Positions 46,701-57,940 of a stretch of 64,000 bases of DNA are shown here, in pieces. The notes beneath the pieces were generated by a model. That model did no database searches and was not told the DNA's origin. It worked only from the letters and a program-made list of their open reading frames with translations. Source of the stretch: Paraphaeosphaeria minitans. Lineage: Eukaryota > Ascomycota > Dothideomycetes > Pleosporales > Didymosphaeriaceae. Position numbers and translations under genes: made by a program. Every line of letters begins with the position of its first letter. Position 1 is the first letter of the stretch. The DNA lies in contig WJXW01000006.1 of NCBI GenBank assembly GCA_015832175.1, forward strand, positions 1,364,001 through 1,428,000, in the 5' to 3' direction.

Positions 46701-48812
46701 AGGTAGCTACCCTTCAGAGAGCCTGTCATCATGGTTTTGCCGCTTGCGAAACTTTGAAGAGAACACCTTCCACGTCATAGTCGTCTCATGGCTGCAGTCG
46801 GTCTTGACTGACCACGAATCGCGAATACTGGCTGTCGCTCTGCCTCCGCTTATAGTCTCTGGTTGTCTCTCTTTGTCTCGTTTCGCAGAAATGACAAGGG
46901 ACTATATGCGACGCCTACAGCCGAACCACCTTGCTGAATCATTTCGCGTTGCGATCAACGGTTTGGATAGAATCCTCCCGGAAGACGAGTTGAGTGATCT
47001 ACTACCACATTCGTACTTATACCAGTTCCGCACGAAGCAAGTTGCCTTCTGTCAAACACAAGACAGCGGTCTGTTAGACTTGATCAAAGGGGCATTGGAG
47101 TTGACTAGTGTCCATCCGGATTTATGCTCTGGACACTCACTGCCCCGTGTGCTGTCCGATGGTCGACTTCTTGGCGTACTTCGACATTTAGCTGCTGTAG
47201 ACTCTCAGAGCGTCTCGTTTCTACTAGACGTCTCCGCACGTATCACGAGTGGGGTCTCCCAGATCGGTTTCAAGTCTTTGCTTGACCGCATCATGGACCC
47301 TCTCAACGCTCTGGGTAAGTAGTTGTGATGGTATCCCATTGGTGTATTCCCAAAACTTACCGATACGCTTAGATCTGTCGCGATTGGGCCATCAAGAGCA
47401 AGCCACTGCAATCTTCAGATACGCAGACCAACTTTCGTTGTCTTTCTGTCAGCTAAAACTCCAAGACCTGTTTATATCTGTCTCGACCACCGGACAGTCC
47501 ATCGAAAGTTTGCCTGTGGCATTTATCAAGTTCTTGAAGTCGAATCTCGAGTTTGACCACTCATATATGTTGGACCTTGTGTCTGGGCTGGACACCAATC
47601 TCAAAGACTTGGTAGGCAATGACTTTGCCGTCGATTGAGCAGCAGCTGACCTTGATAGATACGTGGGCACGCGGAAGAGGAAATACTCGCGTTCTCTGCT
47701 TTCCTATGCGATGTAAATCTAGATGACAAGGAGGGCAACTGCCTAGACGAGCTGCCCTTTGTCCATCGACTCCTGGACGTCATCTGCGCTACAGCAACCA
47801 GCAATGCAAGAGAAGCGCAGTTATCGCTTCTCGTGCCTCTCGTCGAAAGACTCAAAGGGATTGCCGACCTTCTACACCAGATGGATTACCGATTGATGAA
47901 ACGTGACGAACAAGCAACGATCGATAACAACCTACTGCCCTCTGACCTGTGCTCGTGGTGAGTTGGCATCTAACGTTCTCGGTCTTTGCACTGTCATTAA
48001 TGCAACACAGGCTCAATGCTTTGCTTCGTCTCGTCGTTTGTCAAAGCCCAGGGCTGATCCTGAAAGCTAATCATCAGCATCAAGCTGCGCTCATGTGGAA
48101 CCTTCGGAACCTTCTAACTCACCCTCACCTCCAAAACTTTCCATCGACTACTCAATACATCTTCGATGTCTCGGTCTTGCTCTCCGATCACATCTCCGAA
48201 GAAGTTCGAAAGAACCTCGTTAGGTCGACGAGCTCGAAGTATCCCTACGATAGTCGATGCGTCTTCATCTTTGGAATAGAGCTTCAAGAGGATGGCTGGC
48301 TCGGCCTCACGCGGGCATTGCAACGGACATCGTCCCCTCAGAGACCGACGCCAGCATCCAATCCTGCCCAGCCACATTTGCAGGGCCAGCAGCAATGCGG
48401 AGTCGGCGCAGCGCAGTCGCGGCGGCCATCGAATCCACCGCCAAACCAACCCCAGGGGCGCTATCCGCCACAACAGCAGCCCCACATTATGCTCTCACAG
48501 CAGCTCCAGCGGATGGGGTCGAATGGGCAAAACAGCTCCGTCTCCCAGCTGCAGCAGATGCAGCAGATGCAGGCGATGGCGCAGCAGCGCCAAAACACCA
48601 TCAGTCCTCAACTGCAGAGGACGCCCTCGGTGCAAAACCAACCGCCAAAGGCAACCAAGACCGGCGGCGTGAAGCAAGAAAGAGTGGATGCGAAGTCTGT
48701 GTCGCACACGCTAAGCCGGTGGGAGGTCCTCCCCGAAAGCGGAAGCAACGCAGGTGGAAGCGGGAACGAGACGGCCATCAGCCTCAGCCTGTTCGGGGCG
48801 AGAAAGGCCTAA
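43799..48812 (+). CDS. MED12: Mediator kinase-module subunit 12 (Srb8)
   Basis: MED12 links Cdk8-cyclin C to Mediator and controls RNA polymerase II transcription. Six exons (43799-44261, 44313-46092, 46140-47314, 47373-47611, 47659-47957 and 48011-48812) give 1585 residues. The N-terminus MTSRLAQGAQ and the Med12-domain motif DLFPWTGSHPEDVLSEALVK are clear, the latter formed across the first splice. The large helical middle continues through all exons. The C-terminus is a Gln/Pro-rich region (about 1440-1560) ending in SRWEVLPESGS and ISLSLFGARKA, a hallmark ending of fungal MED12. Length agrees with filamentous-fungal orthologues. Confidence 0.95.
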
Positions 48813-49495
48813 GTGTGTGTGTGGCGTGGACAGAGGCATCAACCTCGACATCTACGATATGTATGACATGTATTCGGAAGGGGTGGATCGGCATAGCGAC
48901 GGAGTTTCACGGGCAAGGATGGGACGAAGCCCCGCGGATGGGTGGGCTTGAGACTGGTTTTGGCATTTCTTCTCTCGTGCGTGCCTCGGGTATGGTTGCG
49001 GCTAGGGAGCATGTCATGTACGTTGCGGTACGCACGAACGGGTGGAGTTGTGGTACATTGGTGGTCTATGGATGGTGTGAATGAAGCCTATCTACAACAG
49101 TTGGGCCGAGTATTGGTGATGCAATTGATGGCGCCATCCGAGCTACCTCGCAGCGCGTTTATATACCGTCGCTCGTACACTACTAACAAAACACGACAAG
49201 CAGATGGCAGCCCACATGCTCTCCGGCAGGGGGGGAGGGAGGTGTGGAAACATGTCCAGGCGAGATGCAAAGTCGCCGTCCAGATACGCAAAAATAAAAT
49301 AAAAATAAAAAATAGCGCTAGCAACGGAAACAGGAGAGACAGAGCTTGTTGCAGAGCGTGAACGTCGTGGCGCATGTTCAAAATCCAACCAATACGTAGT
49401 AGGCGCTACACCATCGCAACGCGGGATGCCGAAAGATCAAACAACGCTAACAGGTACAGTCAGATGAAAGGGAGATTTGGTTTGAGAAGGGAGCG
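48813..49495. other. Convergent intergenic, MED12 to PPxY protein
   Basis: These 683 bases lie between two 3' ends. They include an A-rich run of AAAATAAAAT type near 49290-49310, plausibly polyadenylation-associated. No coding sequence is supported. Confidence 0.45.
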
Positions 49496-51231
49496 TCATC
49501 TCGATGCGGGCGAGTGGTCCCGCAAGGGTTCTCTGCCGTCGATGGACGTGGGCTCCGTCGTGATGTGTATGCTGGGCAACCGCTCGAGCGTGGGCAGTTG
49601 CGGCGCGCCCAGTAGCTGCGGCGGGCGGGTTGCGACGGGGCTTTCGTATATAGGCGGGTCTTCGTAGGCGGGTGCATCCTCGTTGGGTATGGCGATGCTG
49701 GGGGAGAGGTTGGGTGTCGCGACTCTGCTCAGGTTCTGCGAGTGGGGGTTGGAATTTGGGTGCGAGAGGGAGACGACTTCGAAGTCGTCCGAGTTGCTGC
49801 GGTGGCTATTTACGGCCTCTGGGAACTCGTATTCTTCGGACGCGCGGCCCGTGGAGACGGATTGCAGAGAAGATGCTGAGAGGCCTCTCTGGTGCATGTT
49901 CGAGGTCGCACTGGACAAGCCTCGCTCCCGCCCTCCGGTGCCAAACGACGCGGCGCTATCGAGGAGAGGACGGTTGTCGCTGTCGGTCGAGTTCGCTCGC
50001 AGCCTGGTTCCGTCGTGTCTTGCTACACCTAGATCGCCGTACTGCACCGAGGAAACGCGGCGTTCGCGGTTGGCGGTCTGGTGCGTCGCAATGAGCATGG
50101 CGCTCACAGACTCTTCGGCCGCCTGTTCCGCCCTTCTCCTGATGCCTGCAAGAGCCTCGTAATCACCACGCTGGCGTGCTTCTCGGCGGGCTTGTCGGCG
50201 CTCCTCGCGCTCGCGTGCTTCCTGACGGCGGGCGAGCCGGATTTGGTAGAGGGACTCCATCTCACCCTCCCGACGGGCTTCTTCTTCGTCGACTTCTTCG
50301 GGGAACTCGACGACGGTATCAATGCCTCCTCTTTCGCCCTCTCTTCCCAGCACTTGTTCGTTTTCTCGTGGAGCGGGGGCGTATGCGGGGAGGGTCATGA
50401 CACTGCGGACCGAAGTGTTGCGGTCCACGCCTGCGTTGCTGTTGGTGGTGTTATTCTGGGCCAACGCCTGTCTCTCCGGGTCGTTCGCGGCGGCCACGCT
50501 CCCGGTTGCGTCGCGATCGCGGCCCGGCCCGAAACTGCTGTTCCTGCCCGCATCCTGGTCTTGGAGACTGGTAGAGTACTCGTTCCGGTGTGGTCTGGTG
50601 CGGAGGTTCTTCCAGGAGAAGAGCGAGGGAAGGCTGTCCCTGGGTTTGCGCGTGGGCACGCCCGAATTGTGGCGTAGTTTGATAGTGAGGATGTAGGTGA
50701 TGAGGAGGATGACGAAGATTATGATGACGATAATTGCAATCTGTGTCGCCGTCAGTATGCCATAGAATGTGCAGCGGCCAGATGCAGTGTGCGAGGTAGC
50801 AGAAAAGGCTGGCGGGATATGGACTCGTACCACCCAGAGACTCTTCTGCGACTTGGTCAGCCGCCGCTGCAACGCGCCTTCGCGCGCGTCTGGCACGGGC
50901 AACCACATGTTGCAGTCGTCTTGTTTCTCTTCCAGCCCAAATTTTGCGCCTCACGTCAGGCGGTGGAAACGGAGTGAGGTCGCTCCCGCGTCTCCCCGTC
51001 TGCTGGACCCGCAGTCGGAGTCGCAGTCTGAACGTGCCCGGGGTGTTGTACCGTAGGGTTCGTGCCCAGCACCGAAGACGCAGAAGCGCTCGAATCGGCC
51101 AGGAGGCGTGTCGGAAAAGTCTCAATCGGCGGGAAGCTATGTACAAAGGCAAAGAATAAGCAGTAGCAGCAGCAGCAGATTGTCGAGCGTCTTCTCCGCA
51201 AGCTGGGGCTGAGGCCTTGCACAGGCTGCAC
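49496..51231 (-). CDS. Single-TM protein with PPxY motif, function unknown
   Basis: Secure exons are 50908-50831 and 50740-49496; read from the ATG at 50908 they give 440 residues. One strong TM helix (IAIIVIIIFVILLITYIL) follows a short luminal or extracellular segment. The cytosolic part has an Arg/Glu-rich helical stretch (about 190-245) and a Ser-rich tail with the PPxY element EDPPIYES near the C-terminus. PPxY binds WW domains of Rsp5/NEDD4-type ubiquitin ligases, so an arrestin-like or Rcr/Bsd2-like adaptor role is possible but inferred. The frame stays open upstream of 50908 (DDCNMWLPVPD), so a further 5' exon is likely. A candidate signal-peptide exon lies within 51231-51040 (basic start, then a Cys/Phe-rich hydrophobic run); its junction is unresolved. 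Confidence 0.7.
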
Positions 51232-51637
51232 TAGAAAGGCGCTTGGGCTCGTATCAATAAGCAGGGATCAGAGCATCAAAGCACATCGGAGCATAAACCG
51301 GTAAGTCGCAGTCCTGCACTGCCCTTGCAATCGCTGCCATTGGTGGCTGTGCATCTTGACAGGCCGAAGAATTGGTCAATTGAAGCTGCTCTGGCTGATG
51401 ACAGTGTTTGAATCTGGTCACATGCACTTGTATCAGTGGACGCTTCTGCAGTGGTTGATGTGGGCACAAGGCGAAGTAGACTACCTAGGTACGATACCTA
51501 CCTAGGTACCTACCTAGGTACCTACCTACCTACCTACCGTGCCTACTTTGTCGACTTTCATCTAGACTATCCACGCTAAAAAGCCTTTACCTATTACCTA
51601 CCTACCTACTACTCACCAGCCTCCAACACAGAGCCAC
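51232..51637. other. Intergenic with CTACCTAGGTA microsatellite
   Basis: The region is dominated by the tetranucleotide and palindromic array annotated separately. No coding sequence is supported. Confidence 0.5.
51478..51612. repeat. (CTAC)n / CTACCTAGGTA palindromic array
   Basis: Repeated CTACCTAGGTAC palindromes and CTAC tetranucleotides lie just beyond the 3' end of the Pro-rich gene. The related run GGTAGGTAGGTAGG at about 53203-53220 lies upstream of that same gene. Confidence 0.9.
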
Positions 51638-53155
51638 CTAGAACTTCTTGTCCAGTTTCTTCAGAAACCCACCAATCCCCTTTTCAAACTTCTCTGCCCT
51701 CTTCCCTATGTTGCTCTTCGCTTGCGTTCCTGGTGCAGTGTGATATTTTGTTTGCGCTTCTTGTTCCGTTGGCCTGTATAGTTGCTGATGCATCCCGTAT
51801 GTCTCTGCGCCTGCTATTTGCGGATGCATCCCATATGCCTCTGCGCCTGCTTGTTGCTGTGGTGACGTGCTGCCATACTGATACTGCGCATACCCACCCG
51901 CCGGCGGTGAAGCCATCGGCTGATACTGCTGGGGCCCAAGTCCTGGCGATGGTAGAGGAGACTGGCTGGGCGCACCAGGCGATTGCACGCCGGGTGCGAA
52001 GCCAGGAGATCCTGCGTGGTTCGCAAATTGCTGTACAGGACCAGCGGGCGGTGGAGCGAAACTGGGAGGGCTCTGTGGTGGAGGAGGAATAGATTCCACA
52101 GTATTCGTTCTTGAGACACCTGGTGGCTGCGGGGGCCCGGAGAATGTCGATGTTCGGGACGGTGGTCCAGGCACGTATGCTCCCGACGTTGACTGCGGCG
52201 CGAAGGATGTCTGCAATGGATTGCCATACTGCTGCGCATGATGATGGTCGTTGTATGCTGCCGCGTTGAGGCCGGTACCGTCCGCCGCATCAGGAGGCGG
52301 AGGCGTCTTTTCGCGGTGCGCAATGGGTTCGGGAGCTGCTGGAGCGGCAGGGTTGTATGCCATCGGCGCGAAGTTGCCGTGTGCATCTGCTGCTGGAGGG
52401 CTTGAGGTGGGGGCCGGAGCAGACGGAGGCCCCGGAAAGGATTGATGGGTGCTCAGATTGAGGCTTGGACTGCGACTTGGGTGTGATATGGCTGCCCGCT
52501 CAAGCTTTGCTACCACAGGGTTCATCGCGTCGTTCTTGTATTCAGGTTGCGCTGGTGCTGCTTGAGGGTTTGCTAAGATCTGGAGCTGGTGAGGCTGGAC
52601 AACTCGTCTCATGGAATCTAGAAACAAGGATGCGTCTTCTGGCGTCCAGAAATATATGTCGACTGTGTGCAGACGGTACATGTATTTGCCATTGTTCTGC
52701 GGATCTGGGCAAGGCAGGTGCCATTGCGACACGTCTTGTTGAGGGCTGGACGTCGCGCTTCCATTTTGGCTGCGGAAGGCGTCCACTGAAAGTGTGAAGA
52801 GGCATGGGTGCTTGTACGTCTGCTCTATCCGAACAGTGTCGAGGTCTTGTTACGGTCAGCATCCCGTCCCGTAAACGGATGTGCCATCTTCACTTACGTC
52901 CGGCAAAGGCATCTTGGTCCGGTGTTCCGGCATGGTTAGCAATCTCTATCCGGCCGGCATGCTGCATAGGATTGTGATAGAGGTAGACATAGCTGCCTTT
53001 ATCGAAGCGATGGTGCGGGGTCATGTGAGAAGGGGGTGAGAGATAGTAGTGTATGTCTGCGAAGCTATAAGTACAGACGTTAGTCCTTTGTGGATCGAGG
53101 CCGACCAAAGCTCTCACAGGGTCAAAAGAGACACTTCTCCTGGTTGTGGAGGCAT
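51638..53155 (-). CDS. Pro/Gln-rich fungal protein, function unknown
   Basis: Exons are 53155-53118, 53064-52898 and 52845-51638, giving 470 residues. The N-terminal ~130 residues look like a compact domain (LFADIHYYLSPPSHMTPHH, KGSYVYLYHN, WHLPCPDPQNNGKYMYRLHT, VDIYFWTPEDASLFLDSMRR). The rest is very Pro/Gln/Ser-rich, with a near-duplicate AGAEAYGMHPQ / AGAETYGMHQQ. It ends with the conserved-looking helix KFEKGIGGFLKKLDKKF. I have the impression of a conserved filamentous-fungal family but no known function. The start MPPQPGEVSLLTL joins in frame to the second exon. Confidence 0.8.
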
Positions 53156-53665
53156 TTTCTGGTGTTCAAGCCGACTTTGGCCGTGAATAGTTACGGTAGG
53201 GAGGTAGGTAGGTAGGTAGGGCAGGTGGCTATGCAAGAAAAGAAGGCAGAGGCATGATATATACCACCAAGACTTGTGGATCGCAATACCCGCAGACAGC
53301 CAACGGCCAGGGTGTATGCTATTTTGATCGTGCTCTACGCGCCCTCTTGCGTGGGGTCAGCGCCAATTCCCATGGCATTGGCAATCCATCCAGCTGGTCC
53401 AAGCTTCGCTGCCGATCCACTGCAAGGCTGGCGGACCTCCGAGACGACAAATTTGGCCGCGACGAGAAAGACGCACGACAACATCTCGCTGCGCATTGGG
53501 GCCCCCGACGAACCTGCACCGCCTGCTCCACGCCGCTTTATCGCGTCTTCCTCGCAAACCCACCGTCGCATCCTCCTCGTATTTGCACCATCGCGGCCCC
53601 GCGACTGCCCCCTTGAGGGCTTGAATTCTCCACACCGGCTCTACCATCGAGACTTCATCGTCACA
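53156..53665. promoter_or_regulatory. Divergent promoter, Pro-rich protein / uS8m
   Basis: This 510-base head-to-head spacer contains a (GGTA)n run at about 53203-53220. An open frame in phase with uS8m extends back to 53276, but the family start is at 53666. Confidence 0.45.
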
Positions 53666-54265
53666 ATGTCCCTCGTCAACCTCGCGCACGTGTGCTCGCA
53701 CCTCCAGAATGCCTCCAAGGCCCGGCTAGGTCTCACGTCGATACCCGTGTCCAAGATGCATGTCAACCTGATGCTCGGGCTCCAACGCGAGGGCTTCATC
53801 TCCAGCGTGACCCTCGGCGGCACCACGCCCCCTACGCCCTTCTTGCTGCAGGACCAACTCGACCCGGAAGAGCACGAAGACATGGCGCAGAAACTGGCTG
53901 CCGAGCCATGGGCTGCGTACCCGTCGCCCAAGTGGACAGGAGAGCATCTGCTCGGTGGTCGCCAAGTATCGTACAATGTCAAGGTCCCACAGAACCCGGC
54001 GCGTCGAAGGCTGTGGCTGGGATTGAAGTACTGGAACAACGAACCTGTGCTCAAGACCATGAAGCTCATCAGCAAGCCTACGCGACGGATATGGTTGACG
54101 AGCGAGGACCTGGGCCGGATCACAAGGACAAGGGAGTCGGCATACGTAAAGGGCTTGACCCATCCGGGAGAGTGCATGTTCTTGAGCACGGACCGAGGTA
54201 TATTGGAGGCACGAGAGTGTGTGGAGAGGAAATTGGGTGGCCAGCCGTTGTGCAGAGTGTACTAG
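53666..54265 (+). CDS. MRPS8: Mitochondrial small-subunit ribosomal protein uS8m
   Basis: This is a structural 37S protein of the mitochondrial ribosome. It is a single exon of 199 residues. The start MSLVNLAHVCSHLQNASKAR is the invariant fungal start, so the 130 open codons upstream were not included. S8 features include SIPVSKMHVNLMLGLQREGF in the N-terminal domain, then RRLWLGLKYWNNEPVLKTMK and KPTRRIWLTSEDLGRI in the C-terminal domain. The downstream 3' flank is purine-rich (GAGGATGAAGATGAAGATGA), which has no coding role in this frame. Confidence 0.95.
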   Translation: MSLVNLAHVCSHLQNASKARLGLTSIPVSKMHVNLMLGLQREGFISSVTLGGTTPPTPFLLQDQLDPEEHEDMAQKLAAEPWAAYPSPKWTGEHLLGGRQVSYNVKVPQNPARRRLWLGLKYWNNEPVLKTMKLISKPTRRIWLTSEDLGRITRTRESAYVKGLTHPGECMFLSTDRGILEARECVERKLGGQPLCRVY

Positions 54266-54721
54266 AGGTCGAGGTCGAGCATGAGGATGAAGATGAAGAT
54301 GAGAACCGAGAGGAGAAGAGAGGAGACGATGAGGGCATCACAACGCTCACACCTGTACAAGACAGTTCATTTGGCTCCGAGGAACACATCAAGGTTGCGA
54401 CATTCGACATGTATTGTATGCAGACTGTCGAGGTAGACCGTCTCTCCACATGTACAGTATGTATGATAAACTTTTACATTCGACATCTAGCCAGCAATCG
54501 GACAATTGCCAGCTACCAAACTATCAACGGCTCTACCAAAATTCAGCTTGTCTCGGTGCAGCTTTTTTGGCTTGCACGGCATGTTCAAGGGCGCGGCGGC
54601 AAAGTGGCGGCCAAGAACGCCGATGCGCGTGACTTCATCGAGCAACACCCCACCAGTAGGTAACATTTGGCGCAACATACAAACACACAGCTCTGTCACA
54701 CATCATCAACTTGTAGCCACC
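54266..54721. other. Intergenic, uS8m to RTC5
   Basis: This 456-base spacer starts with a purine-rich (GAG/GAT)n stretch (54270-54335) in the presumed uS8m 3' UTR and ends with the RTC5 promoter. Confidence 0.45.
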
Positions 54722-56685
54722 ATGGGCCAAGGGGGCTCAGCGGAAGCTCCGCACTTGACTCTCGGTACGTCAACCCCCGCGCATTGCATCCTGCATCCTG
54801 CATCCTGGCTGAACTCGCCTCATTCCAGGCATACCTACATGCGCCAAGCTGACTTTCGACAGAACAGCTGAACCACAAACTCGCACAACGCTTCGCCCAG
54901 AAGTCCTACACGCCCCTCGAGCTCTATTGCTTCAACTCTGTCTTCCGATCGCTCGCCGACACCGAGTCAGGTGTTAAATACTGGAGCGAATCTACGCTAT
55001 GTCGCTTCCTCGAGCTACCCGACGCTCTCGCGGTTGGCCCCATACTGTTCCAAATGAGCAGTTATCTCGGCGCGTTCCCGTTCCCAAGCCAGGCGCCGGC
55101 GATACTCACGTATGAAGCGCTGCTGAAAGTGGTCACGATCCTCACAGAGAGGTATGGCGCGGTGATCAAGAAGAGAAGTAGAGAGATTTGGTTGAGGGAG
55201 CTATATCGCAGCCTGGCTGTACACGATAGAGGATTGAAGCAGGACGATGGAGATACCGAAAATAGAGAGAAGGAGACGCAGCCCAGTGCTGGTGGGAGCA
55301 AGGGCTTCGCGATCGATGCACCAGAAGAAGGCAGAGAAGACGATGACTATGACGATGACGACGACGAGCTCGTCCTCGCAGCTCTAGATTCCATGGACGC
55401 AGATGAAGTGTTCAAGCACGGCGAGCACTCCGATGTGCACCACTCTATCATCCCGACCGACAACTTCTTGAGACTAGTCGAGCTCTTGCTCCTCATTGCC
55501 CCTATAGATGCGCAAGAGAGTCTTTCGGCCTTTGCGGGCGAGTTGACGGCCGAGAGGAAGGAGAACCTCAGACGGACAGCCAGTGGCATTCTTGCGTCAT
55601 TCGGTGTGTCAACAACCCAGCCTGGCATCACCTACCGCACCTTCAACACTGTCATCTCATCCTGCCTCCCACATCTCTTCAACGGCCTAAACCCTCTCTT
55701 CGAACACTTTCTCTTCACAAAAGACCTCGACCTCTCCAAGCGCAAACCCGGCTCCTCCAGCCCAACCAGCGAAAAGCACCCCGTAATCCCACCACCGAAG
55801 CCCGCCCTCGAACCAGTCCTCCGCGACCCAGGAGACATCCTAACCCCCACCGTCCTGAGCCAACTCTCCTTCTTCCTCAAAGGCAGCGACCTCTTCCGCC
55901 GCCTGCGCCCTTTATATAGCGGCAACACCCACGGCTTCAGCATGGGCTCCTTTGAAAAACAAGCCTTCCACTGGCGCGCCCCCACCATCCTGCTCGTCTC
56001 CGGGCGCCTCCTTTCCCCAACCCCGTCCTCCACCCGCGAGCGCGCCTTCGCCGACTCGCTCCCCCCGAAACGCTACCCTTCCGCAGCACCGGGATCCTCC
56101 TCGTCAGATCAGGTCTACACGTTTGGCGCATACATACCCGCGCAGTGGAAACTCACGCACAAGGGCTGCTTCGGCGACGCCTCCACCCTCCTCTTCCAAC
56201 TCTCCCCAACGCACGACGTCTTCGCCGCGAGCGCCTACAGCGACGACTACATCTACTTCAACCGCCCGCCCACCTACCCTTCCGGACTCGGCCTCGGCAC
56301 CCCCGTCCCCCGCCAATCCGCGTCGTCCAGCGCGCACCACAACGCGCTGCTACGCCCCGGCCCCGTCAGCTTGCATCTCGACGACGCGCTCGAGTTTGGC
56401 GTCTTCACGCACCTGGCAGAGGGCGGCGGGTCGTTCCATCCGAGCCGGCTGCCTGTGCGCAAGGGCCGGGATTGGCAGGACAGGTTCGAAATCGAGAGTC
56501 TGGAGGTGTGGGGGTGTGGTGGGGACGAGGTGGCCGAGGCGCAGAGGAGGGAGTGGGCGTTCCAGGAGAGGGAGGCCGAGGCGCGGCGGAGGATCAATCT
56601 GGGGACCGGGGACATCGAGGCGGATAGGGAATTGTTGAAAATGGCGGGGTTGATTGGCCAGGCGCAGAGTGGAGGGAGTGTTTGA
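54722..56685 (+). CDS. RTC5: TLDc-domain protein Rtc5, V-ATPase regulator
   Basis: Two exons (54722-54764 and 54863-56685) give 621 residues. The N-terminus MGQGGS is a good N-myristoylation signal. An N-terminal helical region ([33 protein letters not shown]) is followed by an acidic linker (DDYDDDDDE) and the C-terminal TLDc domain, about residues 340-590, containing [47 protein letters not shown] and a late SLEVWGCGG. Yeast Rtc5 is reported as a vacuolar, myristoylated TLDc protein that promotes V-ATPase disassembly. The first exon is 43 nt and encodes only the myristoylation segment. Confidence 0.92.
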
Positions 56686-56896
56686 GCGAGGGGTTGTGTA
56701 CGATACTGTGGTTGTGGGATGCGAGGCATCGCGATGCTGCCTGTTCACGGTCAAGAGGCTGAGACATGGTTTTGGATAGGTAATGGGTCGACAAATTGGG
56801 AGCTTGGCACCATGCAGGGAGATCGTCATTGATACTACTATCACAGTCATCACATCGTGAAGCAAAGAGAATCTGCCATGACCAAACATGCAGGCA

Positions 56897-57940
56897 TCAT
56901 ACAATACCTGTGCTCGCACTCCGCCGGTGCGTATCCCAAGAAGCCCCCGTCGCCGCTGGTGGAGGGTAGACAGGAGGCACCGGCACCGTCTCCCTCATCG
57001 AAGACACGCCGCTCTTCAGCGAGCTTTTGCGAGACCCACTCCCCAGCGAACTCACTTCCGAGCTCTTCCTTGACGTCGCCGCGCTGTACTCCTCCGGAGT
57101 AAGTGGACTATCGAGCTCGAACATACCTATGGACCTGCGCGTCAGATCCCAGGTTGTGGGCCGATGCGACGTTTTCCAAACAGTGGCCGGTGGTTGCGGC
57201 AAACGGAAGTCCTCGGCCGAGTAGTGCCGGTAGGTGGATGGATCGGCATTGACATCGCGGGAGGCATGCTGGGAGGCTCTTCGTTCGGTGGTCGTGGTGG
57301 GTGAGATGTAGATGTGGGAAGCTGTGCGTTGGTGCCGTGGGTGCGCACTGTGTGGTGATGCTGTCGGCCAGATCAGACGTGCTATGATATTTCAGTTCAG
57401 TTCAGGCAACTTACCCTCGGCTACAACTGAAACACGTACAAGTTGCTTCTGGCCCATCTCTCCCGCGTCTCCGGGCTCTGATGACCGGCGCTCAAAGGTG
57501 CGTTTGTGGTGTCGGCGGGACTTTTGTGTATGGATCCAGAAGAAGACAATGATGCCAGCAAGTAGGAGGAAGACCAGGCCTCCAGCTGCTGCACCTGCAA
57601 TGGAGGCAATATTAGGACGGCCGGAAGGTGCAGCTGTCGCAGTTGCGGATGGGGACGCCGAAGATTCTTTTGGTAAGGTGCTCGGTGTTATTGTTGCTTC
57701 AACGCTGTCTGTCGTAGTTGGACTGGACGAGGCTGCATCGTTCGTCTCATGTTCCCGCTTACCAATATATACAAGCCTGTAGCCTCTTTTCCAAGGAGTC
57801 GTGGAAGTAGCAGCTCGGAAGTTGTTCTCAAAGCATCCGTCATAGCAAGGACTAGACTTGGGCCGAGAGCCGCGCGCATACAAGTCGCCCCCGGACGGAC
57901 GAGCAAGGGATAAGGTACGCTTTGACCAGCGAAGGGACAT
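56897..57940 (-). CDS. Single-TM Ser/Thr-rich membrane protein, function unknown
   Basis: Two exons (57940-57415 and 57321-56897) give 316 residues in a continuous frame. A Ser/Thr-rich stem (~70-108), likely O-glycosylated, precedes one TM helix (IASIAGAAAGGLVFLLLAGI, ~111-135). A basic stop-transfer (HTQKSRRHHKR) and a Ser-rich cytosolic tail follow. The layout resembles fungal wall-stress-sensor or mid2-like proteins, but no WSC domain is complete; only CYDGCFENN hints at a short Cys-containing ectodomain. No signal peptide is visible at this start. It may use the TM as a signal anchor or have a missed 5' exon. Confidence 0.75.

Noticed and set aside
53276..53665. In-frame 130-codon N-terminal extension of uS8m
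   Set aside because: The family start MSLVNLAHVC is at 53666. The upstream residues are compositionally unlike a ribosomal protein and read as open frame by chance in the promoter.
55952..56638. 228-codon Ser/Arg-rich plus-strand ORF
   Set aside because: It is an out-of-frame shadow of the TLDc domain of RTC5 in GC-rich sequence.
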